In this document: piece by piece, positions 38,721 through 51,665 of the stretch
Numbering within the stretch: the first letter of the stretch is position 1
Layout of the letters: every line of letters starts with the position of its first letter
Source: Ceratorhiza oryzae-sativae
Lineage: Eukaryota > Basidiomycota > Agaricomycetes > Cantharellales > Ceratobasidiaceae
Length of the DNA stretch: 64,000 nucleotides
Assembly (NCBI GenBank): GCA_030998015.1
Contig: JARWMV010000252.1
Coordinates: 372,001-436,000 of the forward strand
Direction of reading: 5' to 3'
Translations under genes and position numbers: made by a program
The notes under the pieces: model-generated
Databases searched by the model: none
Told to the model about the DNA's origin: nothing
What the model saw: the letters and a program-made list of their open reading frames with translations, nothing else

Positions 38721-39845
38721 ATCCGATGGAAGGAAACAAAGGTGTGTTTAGTGTGGATGGGGTTGTGGTGGCAAACTGGGCGATCACGTGGGATCGGGGA
38801 TCAATACCCCGCCGACGTCGCTGCCTGCAGTTTCAGCCAGCACCCTCTTCCTGCTTGCGCATACGGGGGCGCCGATCCAGAAACGAATTTCTGGCGCTGT
38901 GTAGATCCACTTGCCACCATCGTCTAGCCTGATGTTCCACAATCAAATCTGTTTACATTCGGTTACCACCCCATGCAGCCGGCTTCCATCTGCCCAAACG
39001 TTGTCCTAGTCTTTCCCCACCCAGTTTGCTCTGCAATGATTCCAAGTGTTTGCTCATATGTCGCTCCGGCAAATTGGTTGAAGAGCACTGATCTCGCCAC
39101 TCTATTGACGTTTTGACGGCACGGTCGATCCTTCAACGTCAGGGGAGGATCTTCCAGCATCGGCATGATGCGTCTCCATGGGTGTTTGGCAAATGCCGTT
39201 CGCCACTTGGATCTCCAGCATCGAATTTTTCAATAGCACAAACAAAGAAAACTGCTTGATACACAGGCTTAGGTCGCTGATTGCTGTTTGATCCAACCTT
39301 CGGGTACCCAACCCGCCCATGGTTTGATCTGTGAGAAGAGCTCGTGTTCCTCACTCTCCTAGCATACAGTCGTGTTTGTACTCGAATCTTGGCCGGTTTC
39401 ATCTGCCTCCTAGAGGCCACGGCTGCCGGATACCCTCGCCAATCTAGGAATGGTGCCATGCCTTGAATGAGCATCTGGTTGCGTTATTAATAAGGTTTCG
39501 TTCCGGGATCGGAGTACGCCGCGCTGTAGCGTCAAACTAAGCGATACACCTCCGTACATTCGGGCTACCACGAGATCGATGATGGACCATCGTGAGCTTC
39601 CAACACTTCGTGTCCAATTTAATTTCACCTTGTTGATAGACGCACCCACCCCATACTTGCCGTAGTCGTCCATACAACTTAAATTCGATAATGTCATTAT
39701 CAAGGACTCCCTGGATTGGAATATCAATCAGCTCGTTGGACGGATATCTCATATTTAAGAGCAGTATGCCATCCTAACTAGCTTGGAGACCGCCTCCACT
39801 CTCTCACCCTTCGTCCCTCTCCTTTCTTTGCCCACAGCAGTATCT
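38721..39845. other. Region between UBA3 and F-box gene 3 with unassigned fragments
   Basis: Minus-strand open frames at 38963-39166 and 39410-39752 are short, change frame often and could be remnants of a decayed gene. One (FAGATYEQ ... AEQTGWGKT) faintly recalls the N-terminus of cyanate lyase, but no C-terminal cyanase motif follows. The right end should contain the F-box promoter. Confidence 0.3.
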
Positions 39846-40748
39846 ATGGGCCATATCGCCCGATCTCTGCAACAAGGTAAGCTTTAGGTTGAGATTAGTG
39901 TAAAGAGAAGCTAATCTACAACGCACTACTGCTCATAAGCTGACTCGCCCATGACCGGACCTGGGGTCGAGCCACTTTGCGGTTTTGAAAAACTCCCCTA
40001 TGAGCTTGTGGCCATGATTGCTCAGTACCTACATGGTAGCGACCTCGCGGCATTCGCCACTCTTAGGCCCAATAACACATACTACACCCAAGTTGTTCAA
40101 CAAGTTCTGTTCGGTCACGTCACTGTCGAGTCGTATGAACGATATGCTAGGCTCATACGGACTCTCCAGCATGGAACCACCCCGACACGTTGTATTATTC
40201 TCGCATCTATGGTGCGCAGCATTAACGCAATCCTCGATACACGGCCGTCTCGCGGGGAGCAGCGTTTCATCGCCAGGGATTTACTGAACCTATACGTCCA
40301 GTGTCCTGAACTAAACCACATTACTCTTTTGGGTGCTCGCGACCACCTACCCCCTAACCCCGACGATTATGGCCTTATTGATGCCTTGGAATGTATTAAA
40401 AGCCTTACCTTGACCTGCCCACTTGGCAGTCTCGGACCATCCTTGCTTTTGGGGCTTCCCTCGCTTGACGAGCTGCATATACTCGGTGGACCCGCAGTTT
40501 TCCGGTTGACTCAGACACCTCGCTCAGGTTCTCTAATTCGCCGCATCACCTGGGCGTCTGAAACGGCTCCTACACTCCAGGTTATCAGGTGGATATGCGC
40601 CCACTCAACGGAAGCAACCAGAGGCCATATCAAGTTGATCACACCTCCTATCTCGGGATCGGAACTAGACTCAATACGAGAGTATGCGTTAAGCCGCAAC
40701 ATGATATTCTATTCTTCTCCTCTACAGCACCGTGGTTCGGCTGCCTGA
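39846..40748 (+). CDS. Small F-box protein
   Basis: Two exons: 39846-39876 (MGHIARSLQQ) and 39940-40748, joined in frame to ADSPMTGPGVEPLCGFEKLP. The F-box is FEKLPYELVAMIAQYLHGSD followed by LAAFATLRPNN. The rest has weak LRR-like strands (LNLYVQCPELNHITLLGA, IDALECIKSLTLTCPLG, LLLGLPSLDELHILGG) and ends SSPLQHRGSAA. It is about 279 residues and intact. It probably acts as an SCF receptor; no target is inferable. Confidence 0.75.
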
Positions 40749-41152
40749 CCCTCTCGTAAGTGTATGTGATCAATGGATAGAGTACGATCCTGACCCTTTA
40801 GGAAATCTGTTTAGTCGTGGGGCGTTGGACTACGCATGAACCATGTTCGAAGGCTCCGGACGTGCCACAAGGTGCCACAAACCACTTCCAACCATCGACG
40901 CATCATCCATCCCCTCAGGCATTTCTCACGGGGCTTGTTTCTATGTTTCCTTCTGAATACCGGCGCTCATCGAATTGACTTCTTGTAACAATATTGTATT
41001 CAATATTAATTGATCCTCATTGCTAATTTTTCCTTCACGTTTGCGTCATGATAATCTTTGACCGATTCGGGCAAGCCTTCTAGGCTCCAATATACCTTGA
41101 CATCCACCTGGATCTTTGCACTAACCGTCAATCCCTTCATCTCCTGCAGGCG
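40749..41152. other. Intergenic
   Basis: 3' flank of F-box gene 3 and of the decayed dehydrogenase. Nothing else seen. Confidence 0.4.
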
Positions 41153-42394
41153 TTATTTCTGACAGGGAGCTCCAGACGTAATGTGCATATCACGGAGAAT
41201 GAACTCCCGGTGCCCAGACGGGATAGGGTTGTTTGACAACCCCACCACTACCATCGTCCCATGCCTCGCGATGAGCAAACGAGCAAACGCATACGCCGGG
41301 AGCGCATCTATCGCGATAACCGCAGCTCCTACAACAGACACACCATCAGAGCGGTAGAGATCCTGTTAAGCGCTTGTCCGACCCCATCGAGTGGGCTGAC
41401 AACTAAATCAACTCCGGGGGCAGGCGGCAATGTCTGAACGTAGTCAAGCTCAGATTAGCGAGTTTCTGCATTGGCAGCTTTGCGCACCTGTTCGCTCGTA
41501 GTTCATCATGCGAAGCACCCCATGGGAAGTATGTGGCGCCTACAAGCCCTGTTGCGTATTGCACGCTACAGAAGCCCAAGTCCTAATCCCAGAGATCGCA
41601 ATGATCGCACCTTTGGACTGGCCGGATGGGTTCTTTGATAAACCGTCGAACTGGGACACATGAGAGGTGCCGCTAGCTCAAATAACCTGCTCCCACGAAG
41701 CTTGACAGTCCAGATAGGGTCGTGACGCATATACTCGGCGATTCTTCTGTTGCGAGTGAATCCTGCTTCTTCGTGAGACTCGCAAAAGCTGCTCACGCTG
41801 TTCTGACAGTCGCTGCGGTGACCTGCGGGGCGTGAACATGGTCATTTGTCTCTGTAGTCTGATGTACCCTACTCTTCACATGCCGTATCCGCGTCTGAAC
41901 ACCATCTTTGCAATACGATCCCCAACGTGGAAGTCCGCCGCACCTCCTTTGAGGCCAGCCAGAACTCCAACATTCTCGCAACCGGGGACGGCCGCAATTT
42001 CCATTTTGTAGTCTCCCTTGAGAGAAAAGAGTGAGCCTACGCTTAATGTTAAATCCGTTCATCAACCGTTTAACCCAGGGTAAATTTATCCAAGCTGCCG
42101 GCTCAAGCACGGTTCCTCTCAATCGAAGGGCCCTCGGCTAAGTGAGTTGTGAAGAAGGAACGGAACGCAGATCCAGCGCAGATGCCAAAGGCTAGACTCG
42201 TGAGAAAGACTCACTGACGTAGCAGCCCGCTCCGTATGACAGAAGCTCGCAGCATCGACCTTCATCAGGATCTCTCCGGGCAGGGTAGTTGGTACAGGCG
42301 TGATGGACATGTGGCTAGTTGAACTATTCGAGGAGAAAACCACGCATAGTCTTGGGGAGATCCATACTGAGTAAACCAAGGCGTGTTGAAGCAT
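41153..42394 (-). pseudogene. Decayed zinc-type alcohol dehydrogenase (MDR family)
   Basis: Segments of a medium-chain dehydrogenase occur in family order but in different frames with stops between. They are TLPGEILMKVDAASFCHTE (catalytic-zinc Cys region), AAVPGCENVGVLAGLKGG then FHVGDRIAKM, and near the 3' side GTMVVVGLSNNPIPSGHREF followed by ILRDMHITSGA. The Rossmann-fold part is badly broken and several stops lie inside conserved segments, which is more than the single-base gaps seen in other genes. I call it a pseudogene. The active form would have oxidised an alcohol with NAD(P). Confidence 0.65.
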
Positions 42395-42885
42395 GCACCA
42401 CTCAAATACACTTTTATTTCTCGAGCTTCAGTTTGGCCGAAGAATCACTCAGTTAGGTGATACATACTGATATGACAGTGTCGTCGTAGTCATTTTCGCC
42501 TCCACTTCCTCCACCGGAGAAACCTCAAAGATAAGCTAGGATAACATCGCGTTGATTCAAACGTGAAAGTCCGTCGTTTCTAGGGTTGAGAACATCGTAG
42601 GGGACACAAAGACTATCAAGTAAACAATGGACATAGAATTAACGAGCGTAATACGCGGAGTAAATAGGACTGACAAATATTTAAAAATTGGACGATGACA
42701 AGGCATAACAAAACAGATGGGGGAGAACCGACAAAACAAGGAAGAGGGAGCAGTCATCCAACCAGCCAGCCAGTCCACAGCGTCGCGTGTCTAAGTATAT
42801 TGGGTTCTTGCGTCGATAGTGCGCAAGAAACCAAGAAAAAAAGGAGTAGAGAGTAGAAATGTGGTCCGTGAATGTCTAAACTGCG
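42395..42885. other. Intergenic
   Basis: 3' flank of the Skt5-like gene, with A-rich sequence near 42835. Nothing else seen. Confidence 0.4.
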
Positions 42886-44705
42886 TTACATGATGACGCA
42901 GTCCTTCTTATCCTTTCCGCCTGCTGCAGCCGTCACCTGCTCGCGCGAAATGACATTTCCAGGTAGGGGACCGCCGCTCGTTGCCTTTAGTCGTTGAATG
43001 GCCCGCTTGTCACCTGCCTCTGCGGCGCGTTTGTACCAGTGCATTGCTTCGTTTAGCGATTGGACGGTTCCGACCCCGACCTAAAAATAAAGGAACACGC
43101 CCTTGGTCTAGAGTTGCAACGTGTCGAAGCAAGGGTAAGACGTACCTCGGAAAAGTATCCTACCGCATACATCGCTTTGGCTAAACCTTGTTCGGCAGCC
43201 TTCTTCGCCCACAGATACGCCTCGGTGTCAGACTGGGGCAACACGCCTGGCGAGCCGACGAGGTACCAGGCCGTGAGCGCAAAGCAGGCGTCACGGTGGT
43301 CTTGTTGTGCGGCGATGTTCTGGTTTTATAGTATCAGACTGACAGAGTGGAGCCTATGAGTCAAGGCGCTTACGTAGTAGTGGATCGACAAGGCTGCATC
43401 CTGGGGGCAACCCATCTTTCCATATTCGTAGCACTCCCCAAGCCTGTAAGCACTAGGGGCATACCCGAGTTCACTCGCTTGGGCCAAGAGCTCCGCCGAG
43501 TACTCGTAATCGACGAATAAGACGTTTTCGACTCCACGTTCGTGGAGCAACGCGAGCTCATGGAGAGCATGTGGGAACTCGGCGGTAGCATGTTCGGCGC
43601 TACGCTTCAACCACTTGACGCCCTCCTTTGGCCGCTTGGATAGTCCGAGCTCGCCATTGAGTTCGGCTATGCCCAGTCGGTATAGAGCACCCGGATGGAG
43701 TGCTGCGGCGGCCTTGCGGAAAAACTGAACAGCCTTGGCGCTCTCCCGTCGGCAACCCCATCCGTTTTCACAACAGGTCCCTGCCCGATACGCGGCGTCG
43801 GCATGGCCGTGTTTGGCCGAAAGGACGAACATAGGGTAGGCACGATCAAAATCTTGGCGCGACTTGTAGGTGCCAATTCCATTCGCCATGCAGTCGGCCA
43901 AGAAGTACTGAGCCTCGCCATGGCCACGGTCAGCGAGCCGTTTGAGAAGCTGGACGCCCTCGCGCGTGAGCTCCTCGCGCTTTTCCTCGACCTTTTCAAT
44001 CTCGATTTGATTTCCACCGGTCGCAGGGGGCAGGGGAAGGGACTTGCTGGCGTCGATCATGAATACGGCAAATTCAAATTGAACGTCGGGGTCGTTTGAC
44101 TTGCGGGCATTCGCGCGGTAGAGTTCGAGGGTGCGCTCGTGAGAGAGTAGGTTGGCCTCTTTACCGGGCCGGAGATGGGAATGGTCGAGAAGGGGTGGCG
44201 GTGAGGGAACTCGGCCACCAGCGACCGACTGAGTGATATGCCTGCCGCTGGGGGCGACCGACTGCGCGTACTGCGACTTCGGGGTGCCCGCCTGCTGCGC
44301 GAAAAACGGATCGGGGTCATTAGGCGAGAGGGGCTCGTTGGGGGGATACTGCGAGTTGCGGGGGCCGGAACGCGATCCGGCGATGGATGCGCCGTCTTCG
44401 TTCTGGTACTGCGAGTGCCGGTCGTACTGGGTGCTCGGCCTGTTGTCAAATTGGGAAAAGGGACGAGACTGTCCGTCATCAATCTGGGTCGAGGGGCGGG
44501 ATTTCGCTTGGGTCTGTTGGGCGGCGCGAGACGAAGCGCGGGGAGGAAAACGCGGGTCTGACTCGGACGCGCCCGGGGCAGGGGCCGACGAGCTCATCGC
44601 GGCCTCTGCGGGGACAGGCGGGAGGGGCTGTTCGGGGTTGGAGTTTTGGCGGACGTCGCCGCGGGGGTGGGAGGAGGATCTGCGGGATGGTTTGGGTTCG
44701 GCCAT
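42886..44705 (-). CDS. Chitin synthase activator of the Skt5/Chs4 type (Sel1 repeats, CaaX)
   Basis: Sel1-like repeat protein that activates and localises chitin synthase at the plasma membrane. ATG 44705 starts a long disordered N-terminus rich in Ser/Pro/Gln (RPSTQYDRHSQYQNEDG). Sel1 repeats begin near 44010: GVQLLKRLADRGHGEAQYFL, ADCMANGIGTY, MFVLSAKHGHADAAYRAGT, AVQFFRKAAAALHPGALYRL, GECYEYGKMGCPQDAALSIH, AYLWAKKAAEQGLAKAMYAV and AMHWYKRAAEAGDKRAIQRL. Two short introns lie near 43315-43370 and 43082-43142. The protein ends GGKDKKDCVIM, a farnesylation CaaX box as in the Skt5/Chs4 family. No frameshift. Confidence 0.88.
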
Positions 44706-45637
44706 GGTGCAGGTTGTCGCTCACAGGCTGGGGGAGCTGTCGTGGACGAGGTGAGCGTGCGGATCTCAGTCCCGGACGGGTAGGACCCCCAGAGTTGACT
44801 TACAGCGCCGGTGGTGGGAGTCTATAGGGAGGAAGCTGCCTGCGCGGACGGTCTCGCTGTGACAGACGACGACGGAATAAATACGAAAAATGTGCGTGCA
44901 GCGCGGCAGGGGGAAGCGAAGACGTCGTGGTGGTCGCGGGTCGAACGTGCTTGGACACCACTTACTTTCCCCTTTCTCAGGGTCCACTTATGTAATACAA
45001 ATCGTCATTTGTGAAATTCAGTCCGTATGTCGGCCATGATGCAAACTTGGCCGAATGCAGACATTGGGCGCTCGCCGGCCATCGCGCTCCATCAGAATAG
45101 AGTATTATTACGACATTGGGCGCAACAAACAAGCCTCTCTGAACGTGGCTGGCATGCGGCTCGGCAGCAAGCTCGCTTGGGCCATTACAAACCGTGACCG
45201 CACGTACGAGAGAATGTCTCACCAGAATACGGCTTGACTATGATGACACTCGTGACGTCTTCGACGCATACATCACTGGTTTCTAGAAATGTACTGTGTC
45301 TTGGCACATACAGACGGCCCCATCAAGAACTTGGAATTTAGTGCTTGTTTGGGAAACACCCGGAACGCCGGAGCAGCCTATATATATATAACTTTGCGGT
45401 GGCCTATAGAATGCGCCTTCTCGTCGTTTGTGCGCAAGCATCATGCGCCCCATAACACGCATATCCAGGATGCGATCTACCACCCACAACAAAATACCAC
45501 CCACAACAAAAAGGGCCGGGTCACGGGACTTGGTTTACATCTCACGTGATCATCCAACCTGTCCTCTCACCCTCCTCCGCTCGCGCCCTTCTTGGTCCTC
45601 GTAATCCGTAACCAGCACCATAGAACGGCAAAGGGCC
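44706..45637. promoter_or_regulatory. Bidirectional promoter region between the Skt5-like and cyclin genes
   Basis: About 930 bp separates two divergent starts. A TA-rich tract (tatatatata at about 45380) is visible. No gene is supported inside. Confidence 0.4.
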
Positions 45638-47482
45638 ATGTCAACAACCCAAGTGAGTTTTTTTCTCCATTTTTGGGAAATATTTTCGTGGCATGTTGAT
45701 CATCACTAAACTCCGAATTATTTACAGGTACGCAGAGCCCCCACTCGGGCAGCACGGCCAGTCAACGAGAACGCTGCGCGTCAAGTCAGCAGGTCAGGCA
45801 AACCTGCGTCAGAGGCCGTTGTCGTGCCCGAGAAGAAGCTCCCCCCTAGTAATGCTGTCCCCCCACCGCCCTCTGCTCCGACATCTACTGCACTTAGCGC
45901 CGCTGCCCTTCTCGCCCGGAAGCGCCGAGCTTTGAACGAGAATGACACCAACGCCGACAAGAAAAAGCTCAAGGCGAGGAAGGAGAAAGAGAAAGAAAAG
46001 GAACGAGCTGATACGCCTGGGACGACGGCCTCGACTTCGACGAAACTCGTTGTCGAGCTGCCGACTCGTAAACGGCGGGTCTCTACCAGGGCCGAGGAAG
46101 TAAAGCCCGCCCCTGCAGAAGAATCAGCTCCTTCTAAACCTGCTGTAACGACCGGAAAGCGAAAAGACGCAGCGACGAGACGTGCCAAGGTTGTCGAGCC
46201 CGAGCCTCAACCCGAACCGCAAGCGGAGGAAGAAGAGGAGCCAGAGCCAAAACGACGACGGTCAAACGACCGAATCGCTGTTCCCGCAGACAAGCCAAAA
46301 GTCGTTGAGGCTTCTCAGGCCGTACCCGCCAAGGACGACGAGAATCCCTTCGACGTTGGGGAGCAGGCGAAGCACGGAGAAGAGGTTGGGTTGGGGACCA
46401 AGACGCGTTGGGATGATCTCGATGCCGAGGATATGGACGACCCCTTGATGGTTGCTGAGTATGTCGCCGAGATATTTAATTATATGAAGGAGCTGGAAGT
46501 CAGTTTAGAGTTCTATCTCTCACCCTGTGCATTTCAACTGATGGTCGTTTTCCCAGATCCGCACAATGCCCAGCCCTGTGTATATGAAATCTCAGCCTGA
46601 CCTGAGCTGGGACATGCGAGGAATCCTCATGGATTGGCTTATCCAAGTCCATTCTCGCTTTCGTCTGCTCCCCGAAACTCTGTTTCTCGCAGCAAACATT
46701 ATTGACCGTTTTCTCTCTCTTCGCATCGTCTCGCTCATCAAACTTCAACTCGTCGGCATCACTTCTCTGTTCATCGCATCCAAGTATGAAGAAATCATGG
46801 CTCCCTCTGTTCAAAATTTTCTCAAAGTCTCAGACTCTACGTACACCGAACAAGAAATTCTCCAGGCCGAGAAGTATATCCTTCGAACTCTGGGCTGGGA
46901 TCTTAGCTACCCAAACCCCATGAGCTGGTTACGTCGTGCGAGCAAGGCCGACGCGTATGATGTTCAAACGCGTACGATGGCCAAGTTTCTCGTTGAGGTC
47001 AGCGTTGTTGAGGAGCGTTTGATTAAATGCCCTCCTAGTCTACTTTCTGCGGCGGCTCTTTGGCTATCCCGTCTGATTCTCGACAGAGAAGAATGGGTAA
47101 GAGACCGCGTTTGTTTGCGCGTATTTGTACTAATATTTCCGAATAGAGCGCAAACCTCGAGCATTACAGCGGCTACTCTGAAAAGGAGCTCTTGTCCTGT
47201 GCGAATGTGATGCTCAACTATATTCTTCAGCCGCCTTCAACCCATGAGAGCCTCTGGAAAAAGTATTCTGGCAAGAAGTACTTCAAGTGCGCGACCTATG
47301 CTCGAAAATGGGCTGAACAACGGTGGCCCGAGCCCAAACTGCGCTCGAGCCAGTCGGACGGATCGGAAGAAAAGCCCGAGTACGTCGAGGTGGATTTGCC
47401 GGCCGCGTTGCCCATCCTTCGACAACAGATAAGTGCCCGGCTGGAGCAGGAGGCGAAGAGCGAGGAGGAAGCTGCCGCATAG
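45638..47482 (+). CDS. B-type (mitotic) cyclin
   Basis: Regulatory subunit of CDK1 for G2/M. Exon 1 is only MSTTQ (ATG 45638), then a GT-AG intron joins VRRAPTRAARPVNENAAR. The N-terminus is basic and disordered, with a destruction-box-like RKRRALNEN and long Lys/Glu tracts. The linker YVAEIFNYMKELE then joins IRTMPSPVYM across an intron into the cyclin box: WDMRGILMDWLIQVHSRFRL, TLFLAANIIDRFLSLR, LVGITSLFIASKYEEIMAPS. The second cyclin fold carries EILQAEKYILRTLGWDLSYP and PPSLLSAAALWLSRLILDRE. The C-terminus is in frame to TAG 47482. Domain order and length fit fungal cyclin B. Confidence 0.92.
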
Positions 47483-50400
47483 AGGAGTTTGTGATCCAGT
47501 GTTTGGTTATGATACATGCGTACCCTTTCTTGTTTCTGCTTCCTCCCTGCAATCATCATCTTATTTTTATCCCGCCCATGGAGCTCTTAGTGCTTTCCCC
47601 CCTTTGCTTGCTTATTTTCGTCGTCACGCCATCATCCTGCTGTCGTTGAGCTAGCGTCTTTTTTGTATATATGCCTGTGTCCGTTTGGTGTCTTTTACAC
47701 GTTCCATTTTGTTGGTTGTCTTTGCTCATATGCCATGTGTTTTATATATATAACTCAGGACGTTGAAATACTATGATCTACCGGACAGAGAATGCTATAG
47801 CGTGGGTTGGACTTAGGTCGATGTTTATGCTACAAGTGCCGGCCAACAGACCAAGGACCGTCGACGAACTCAATGCGGCACTAGTAGGCTTATTTCAACG
47901 GCGTTCAGAATGCCAGAGCCAGGTCAATTTGCCCAATTGAGGAGACGCGACCCTACAACAAACGCCGGGATTTATTTACGTATGTTTACTTGACTTTTTC
48001 GGAGACGAGCCACTGAGGGCCAGCTGAGTTGGTGACGCATGTATGCCATCAGCGCCTTTTACCATTGTAATGAACCCTATGCACGTCACAGGCTACGCGG
48101 AAGAATACGTGAGGGCGACGAGAGTCGATGCACCTCTACCGCTCGAGTATCCTAGCTCCCATCCACTCATGGCTCGGATTGTTCTACTGAGACAAAATCA
48201 TGGGGCCCTGCGTGGCTTTCTATTCACCCAGTTACTAATATCCATTGCCTAGACGGGCTTGGGCACCACTTCAGCTTGGCTCTAGCCATACACTGCTATC
48301 CTACCTTGACCCCTACTCTGACCCAGATCCCTACATCCACATGGACTCTTACAACCATCTAGGTCTTCGATAGCCCTCTCGCTTATCCGCTTCGATTCAA
48401 ATCTACCATTGCGGTTACTGTCCGACTGGACTCGCGGCAATCGTTGGATAACGGGTCGGCCTTGTCTTGGGGTACTCTGGACCGTACGCACTGACTTTTC
48501 GTTTCCGTTCGGCGTCTAACCCCAACTTTCCCCTAGAGACGAGGGCTGGGGCCGCCGGAACGCAAGCGGGTGGCCTGGACTGAACGTGGCTAGCAAGATA
48601 AGAGCCGGCGGGCTGCGAACAGGCGCCTGGGCCGAACGTGTTGCCGACAAAATGAGGGCCTGGACTACTTGACACCCAGGCACACCATGCTTACTCGCAA
48701 ATGGTAAAGAATGTGACCTAGAGGAGCCCGATCTGGCTCACCCCTCGGCAGGTTGGCCCCTTTCACTCTCGCATCGTCTCCTTGTATAGTGCTCTACAGT
48801 GTGTGCCCTGCCCGTCTGTTTCCACTTGCTTCTTACTATGGAGCATAACCTATCCTGTGTCTATTCTTCTACCTATTCGATTGTATCAGGCTATGATAGC
48901 CACGGCTTCTCCGTGCGTTGAGAATAATGCCTTGCTGGCGCAGACCCGGCCGCCAATCCCAAGGACTGATTGCTGGTGTGCAAATAATAGAAGCCCTGAC
49001 GAGTCGACTGCCGTCTCCGTATGCCAACCGAATGCCATTAAGCCTAGCTACCATGAAAATGGTCCTGTAAGTGTATGCAATCGTTCGGCACCTCGGCAAG
49101 CGAACCGACTGGGAACTTTGCTAGTGCTCCCTTCTCAGCGTTGAGGATGCAGAGAACTCCAGGGTTAGAGGTTTCAAAACATCTGTGCTAGTCGGAAGCG
49201 GGTGAGGAGTGCGAGTTAAGCGACTAGTTGGAGCATGTGCAGACTCGACTACCGCTGTCGAGAGCTATTAAAGGACGTTGTCATCCTAATGAATTTTCTA
49301 CCGTTCATGTGTCTCGACTCGTATAACAGAGGAACTCGATCTTGTGCGAATATAGTAGAAAAGAAACCGCTTAAAGTTCTGTGAAACACAACAAACGCAT
49401 TTAATAAACAACAGCAGTTCGGGTAGCGAATACTCTAGCCTGAACAATCTAAGTCACGGGCACATTGCTTTTTTAGTCAAGCAATCTTGAGGGTTTTACA
49501 TATAAAAATCATTTGCTTGATCAACTATTCCCGGCTGGGGCGCTCTTGTATACTCTCTGTAGGCTTTGTATTTTCTATGGCAATACAGTCCAAATTGGTA
49601 CAACGCCACTCGGTGATGCAATTGGATGTACCAAGGAGCAGATACCCCATGGGCCCAAATGTATTGTCGATGGCTAGCTTTAGGGTTCTCGTATTGCCAT
49701 CAGTGCACATCAGATTAATTGCTGAGTGGAATGTCCTGTATGGCGAGTATACGGTAGATGTAAGTCTTCGTCAAAAGGCAGGTTCGATATTAAACGTTTC
49801 GTTTAACTATTTATATCGCGTAGTGCCTGAAACGGGATGACGCCACTGTAGTTCGCATCGCGGGCGTGGTAGGCATCGTCGATCATTGCTGATCGGAGCC
49901 CCTGGCCGGATCGGTACCTCAGCGCGTGAGCCCGGGCGACGCGAACAGCCACTCGGAGCGAGTGGCTCAGTCGCGTTGGCTCGAGCCCTGTGACTGCAAT
50001 GCCATTTACTGGCTCTTTTGCGGAATTCAAAGAGCGCCATCATGGACCGGTGAATTTCGGTGTGCTATTCCCACATACAGATGATGGTGATTGGTCTTGA
50101 ACTCTGGGCCCGCGGTTAAACAGTCAGAAAGTTGCTGTCAGTGATGTTCTTGAACAAGAGGTTTACTCCACTCGATGCCAAGCGAGTCTTCTGCCGACAA
50201 AAACGAAATTTACGTACCCCTTGTACCGAGGACGTATTCTGCTCTTTGTAAGAGGGATGGGAAACAAGCTCCTATCAACTGCTTGACGCTGTTTGGTCTT
50301 TTCCCCGCTTCGCCGTCATCTACCATCCTTGGCCTTAATCGCATGCTTCAAACATAGCATATATCCATTGATACTATATGCGACTATCAAATGAGCGTCA

Positions 50401-51665
50401 ATCGCGTGGAAAATTTTTATCGCAGCGGTGAATAGCAAGGATGTTCTTCTACCTGCTAAAAGTGTCTCATATGCCAATGATTGGAATACCAGAGAAGGAC
50501 GATCACCGGGCGCGCCGCTCGGATGTTGAACGCTCTCATGCCACACAATGGCGTCTATGTGACGCCAATTACGACATTTCGGCCGTAGGAGCGACGCTTG
50601 CCACTCGCCAAGGTCTGGGTGTGCGTCATGAAGTCGCGTTGGAGACAGAGATATCCAGTGATCAGCCAAGAGTATGGAGATCGAGCTAGCCCGGCAATCT
50701 CGGTGCTGAGCGCGTGAGATTGCATGGGGTTTGGGCGTGATAGAACAGGAGCTGGTGGATACGGTATGACGCCCCTCCTACTGTCGCCACTGGGTGGGGG
50801 CCTATGTCATGCTGACCTGGGAAGCTGTGGCCGAGAACCCGATTACAGTGAGAAGCGTGCTGTCCGTGCCTTTTTCTTCGTGTCCTTCCGAGGTGCCACA
50901 ATCGTCGGTACGACATTTCTGCAAGGAACGGAGATGTGAAGCCGCCTGGGGCATGGCGAATTTTGAGCTGTACGGCCGAGCGCAAGGGCCGGACGATGCC
51001 GGATCAGCGATCGTGTTTTTTGCCAGAGGCTCTAGAGACGTGGAAAACTGCTAAACGAGGATCAGACTGAGGTCCCGGAGTGATGATCGTGTGGATTTCC
51101 CCGCTGGGCTCGGTGGAACCGTGTGCTTGTCGGAAGCTTCGCCGGGGGTTGGCGATTTTGTATTTTTCCCAATCGGTCAGGACGTTATCTTTGACGCACA
51201 TGGCTATGGATTGCTAATGATGTGTGCATGGGGGTGGGACAGGCTGGCGTCGACGCTGGGGCTGGCGAAGAGATGGAGTAGTCGGACGGTGGACGGCAGG
51301 TGAGAGGACCGGCAGATGGTTGACGCGGTGGTTGGGACTAGCGGAAATGTGTCGGGTGGCGACGGCTGGGATATGGCGAGGTGAGGGAGACGGTGTTTGT
51401 GCGGTGTTTGTCGGCAACGGAAGTCTGGCGCGTGGCGTTCCTGGCCGGGGAGCGCTGGGTCGCATCCCCAACTGACGACGACTGGACTCGACCCGACAAT
51501 ACCCCGCACTCTCGCCAGTCTGTGCTCGCCCCCGGATCTCACCACCGCCCGTCGGCACACACACCATATACGTGTCGCCCACCGTCCCCGCTGCAGCAGT
51601 GGAGCACCCTACCCCGTCGACCACACCATCCCAGCGGCGCCTTTGCCCACGCTCCCCACCCGAGC
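47483..51665. other. Gene-poor stretch of about 4 kb
   Basis: No supported gene between the cyclin and the deubiquitinase. A minus-strand frame at 49525-49710 (LAIDNTFGPMGYLLLG, cysteines in CITEWRCTNLDC) could belong to a small secreted protein, but it lacks a signal peptide or intron evidence. Many short frames on both strands contain no motifs. Decayed repeat or transposon sequence is possible but not demonstrated. Confidence 0.35.

Noticed and set aside
38963..39166. Possible cyanate lyase N-terminus
   Set aside because: Only a faint match over about 30 residues, and no C-terminal catalytic segment follows.
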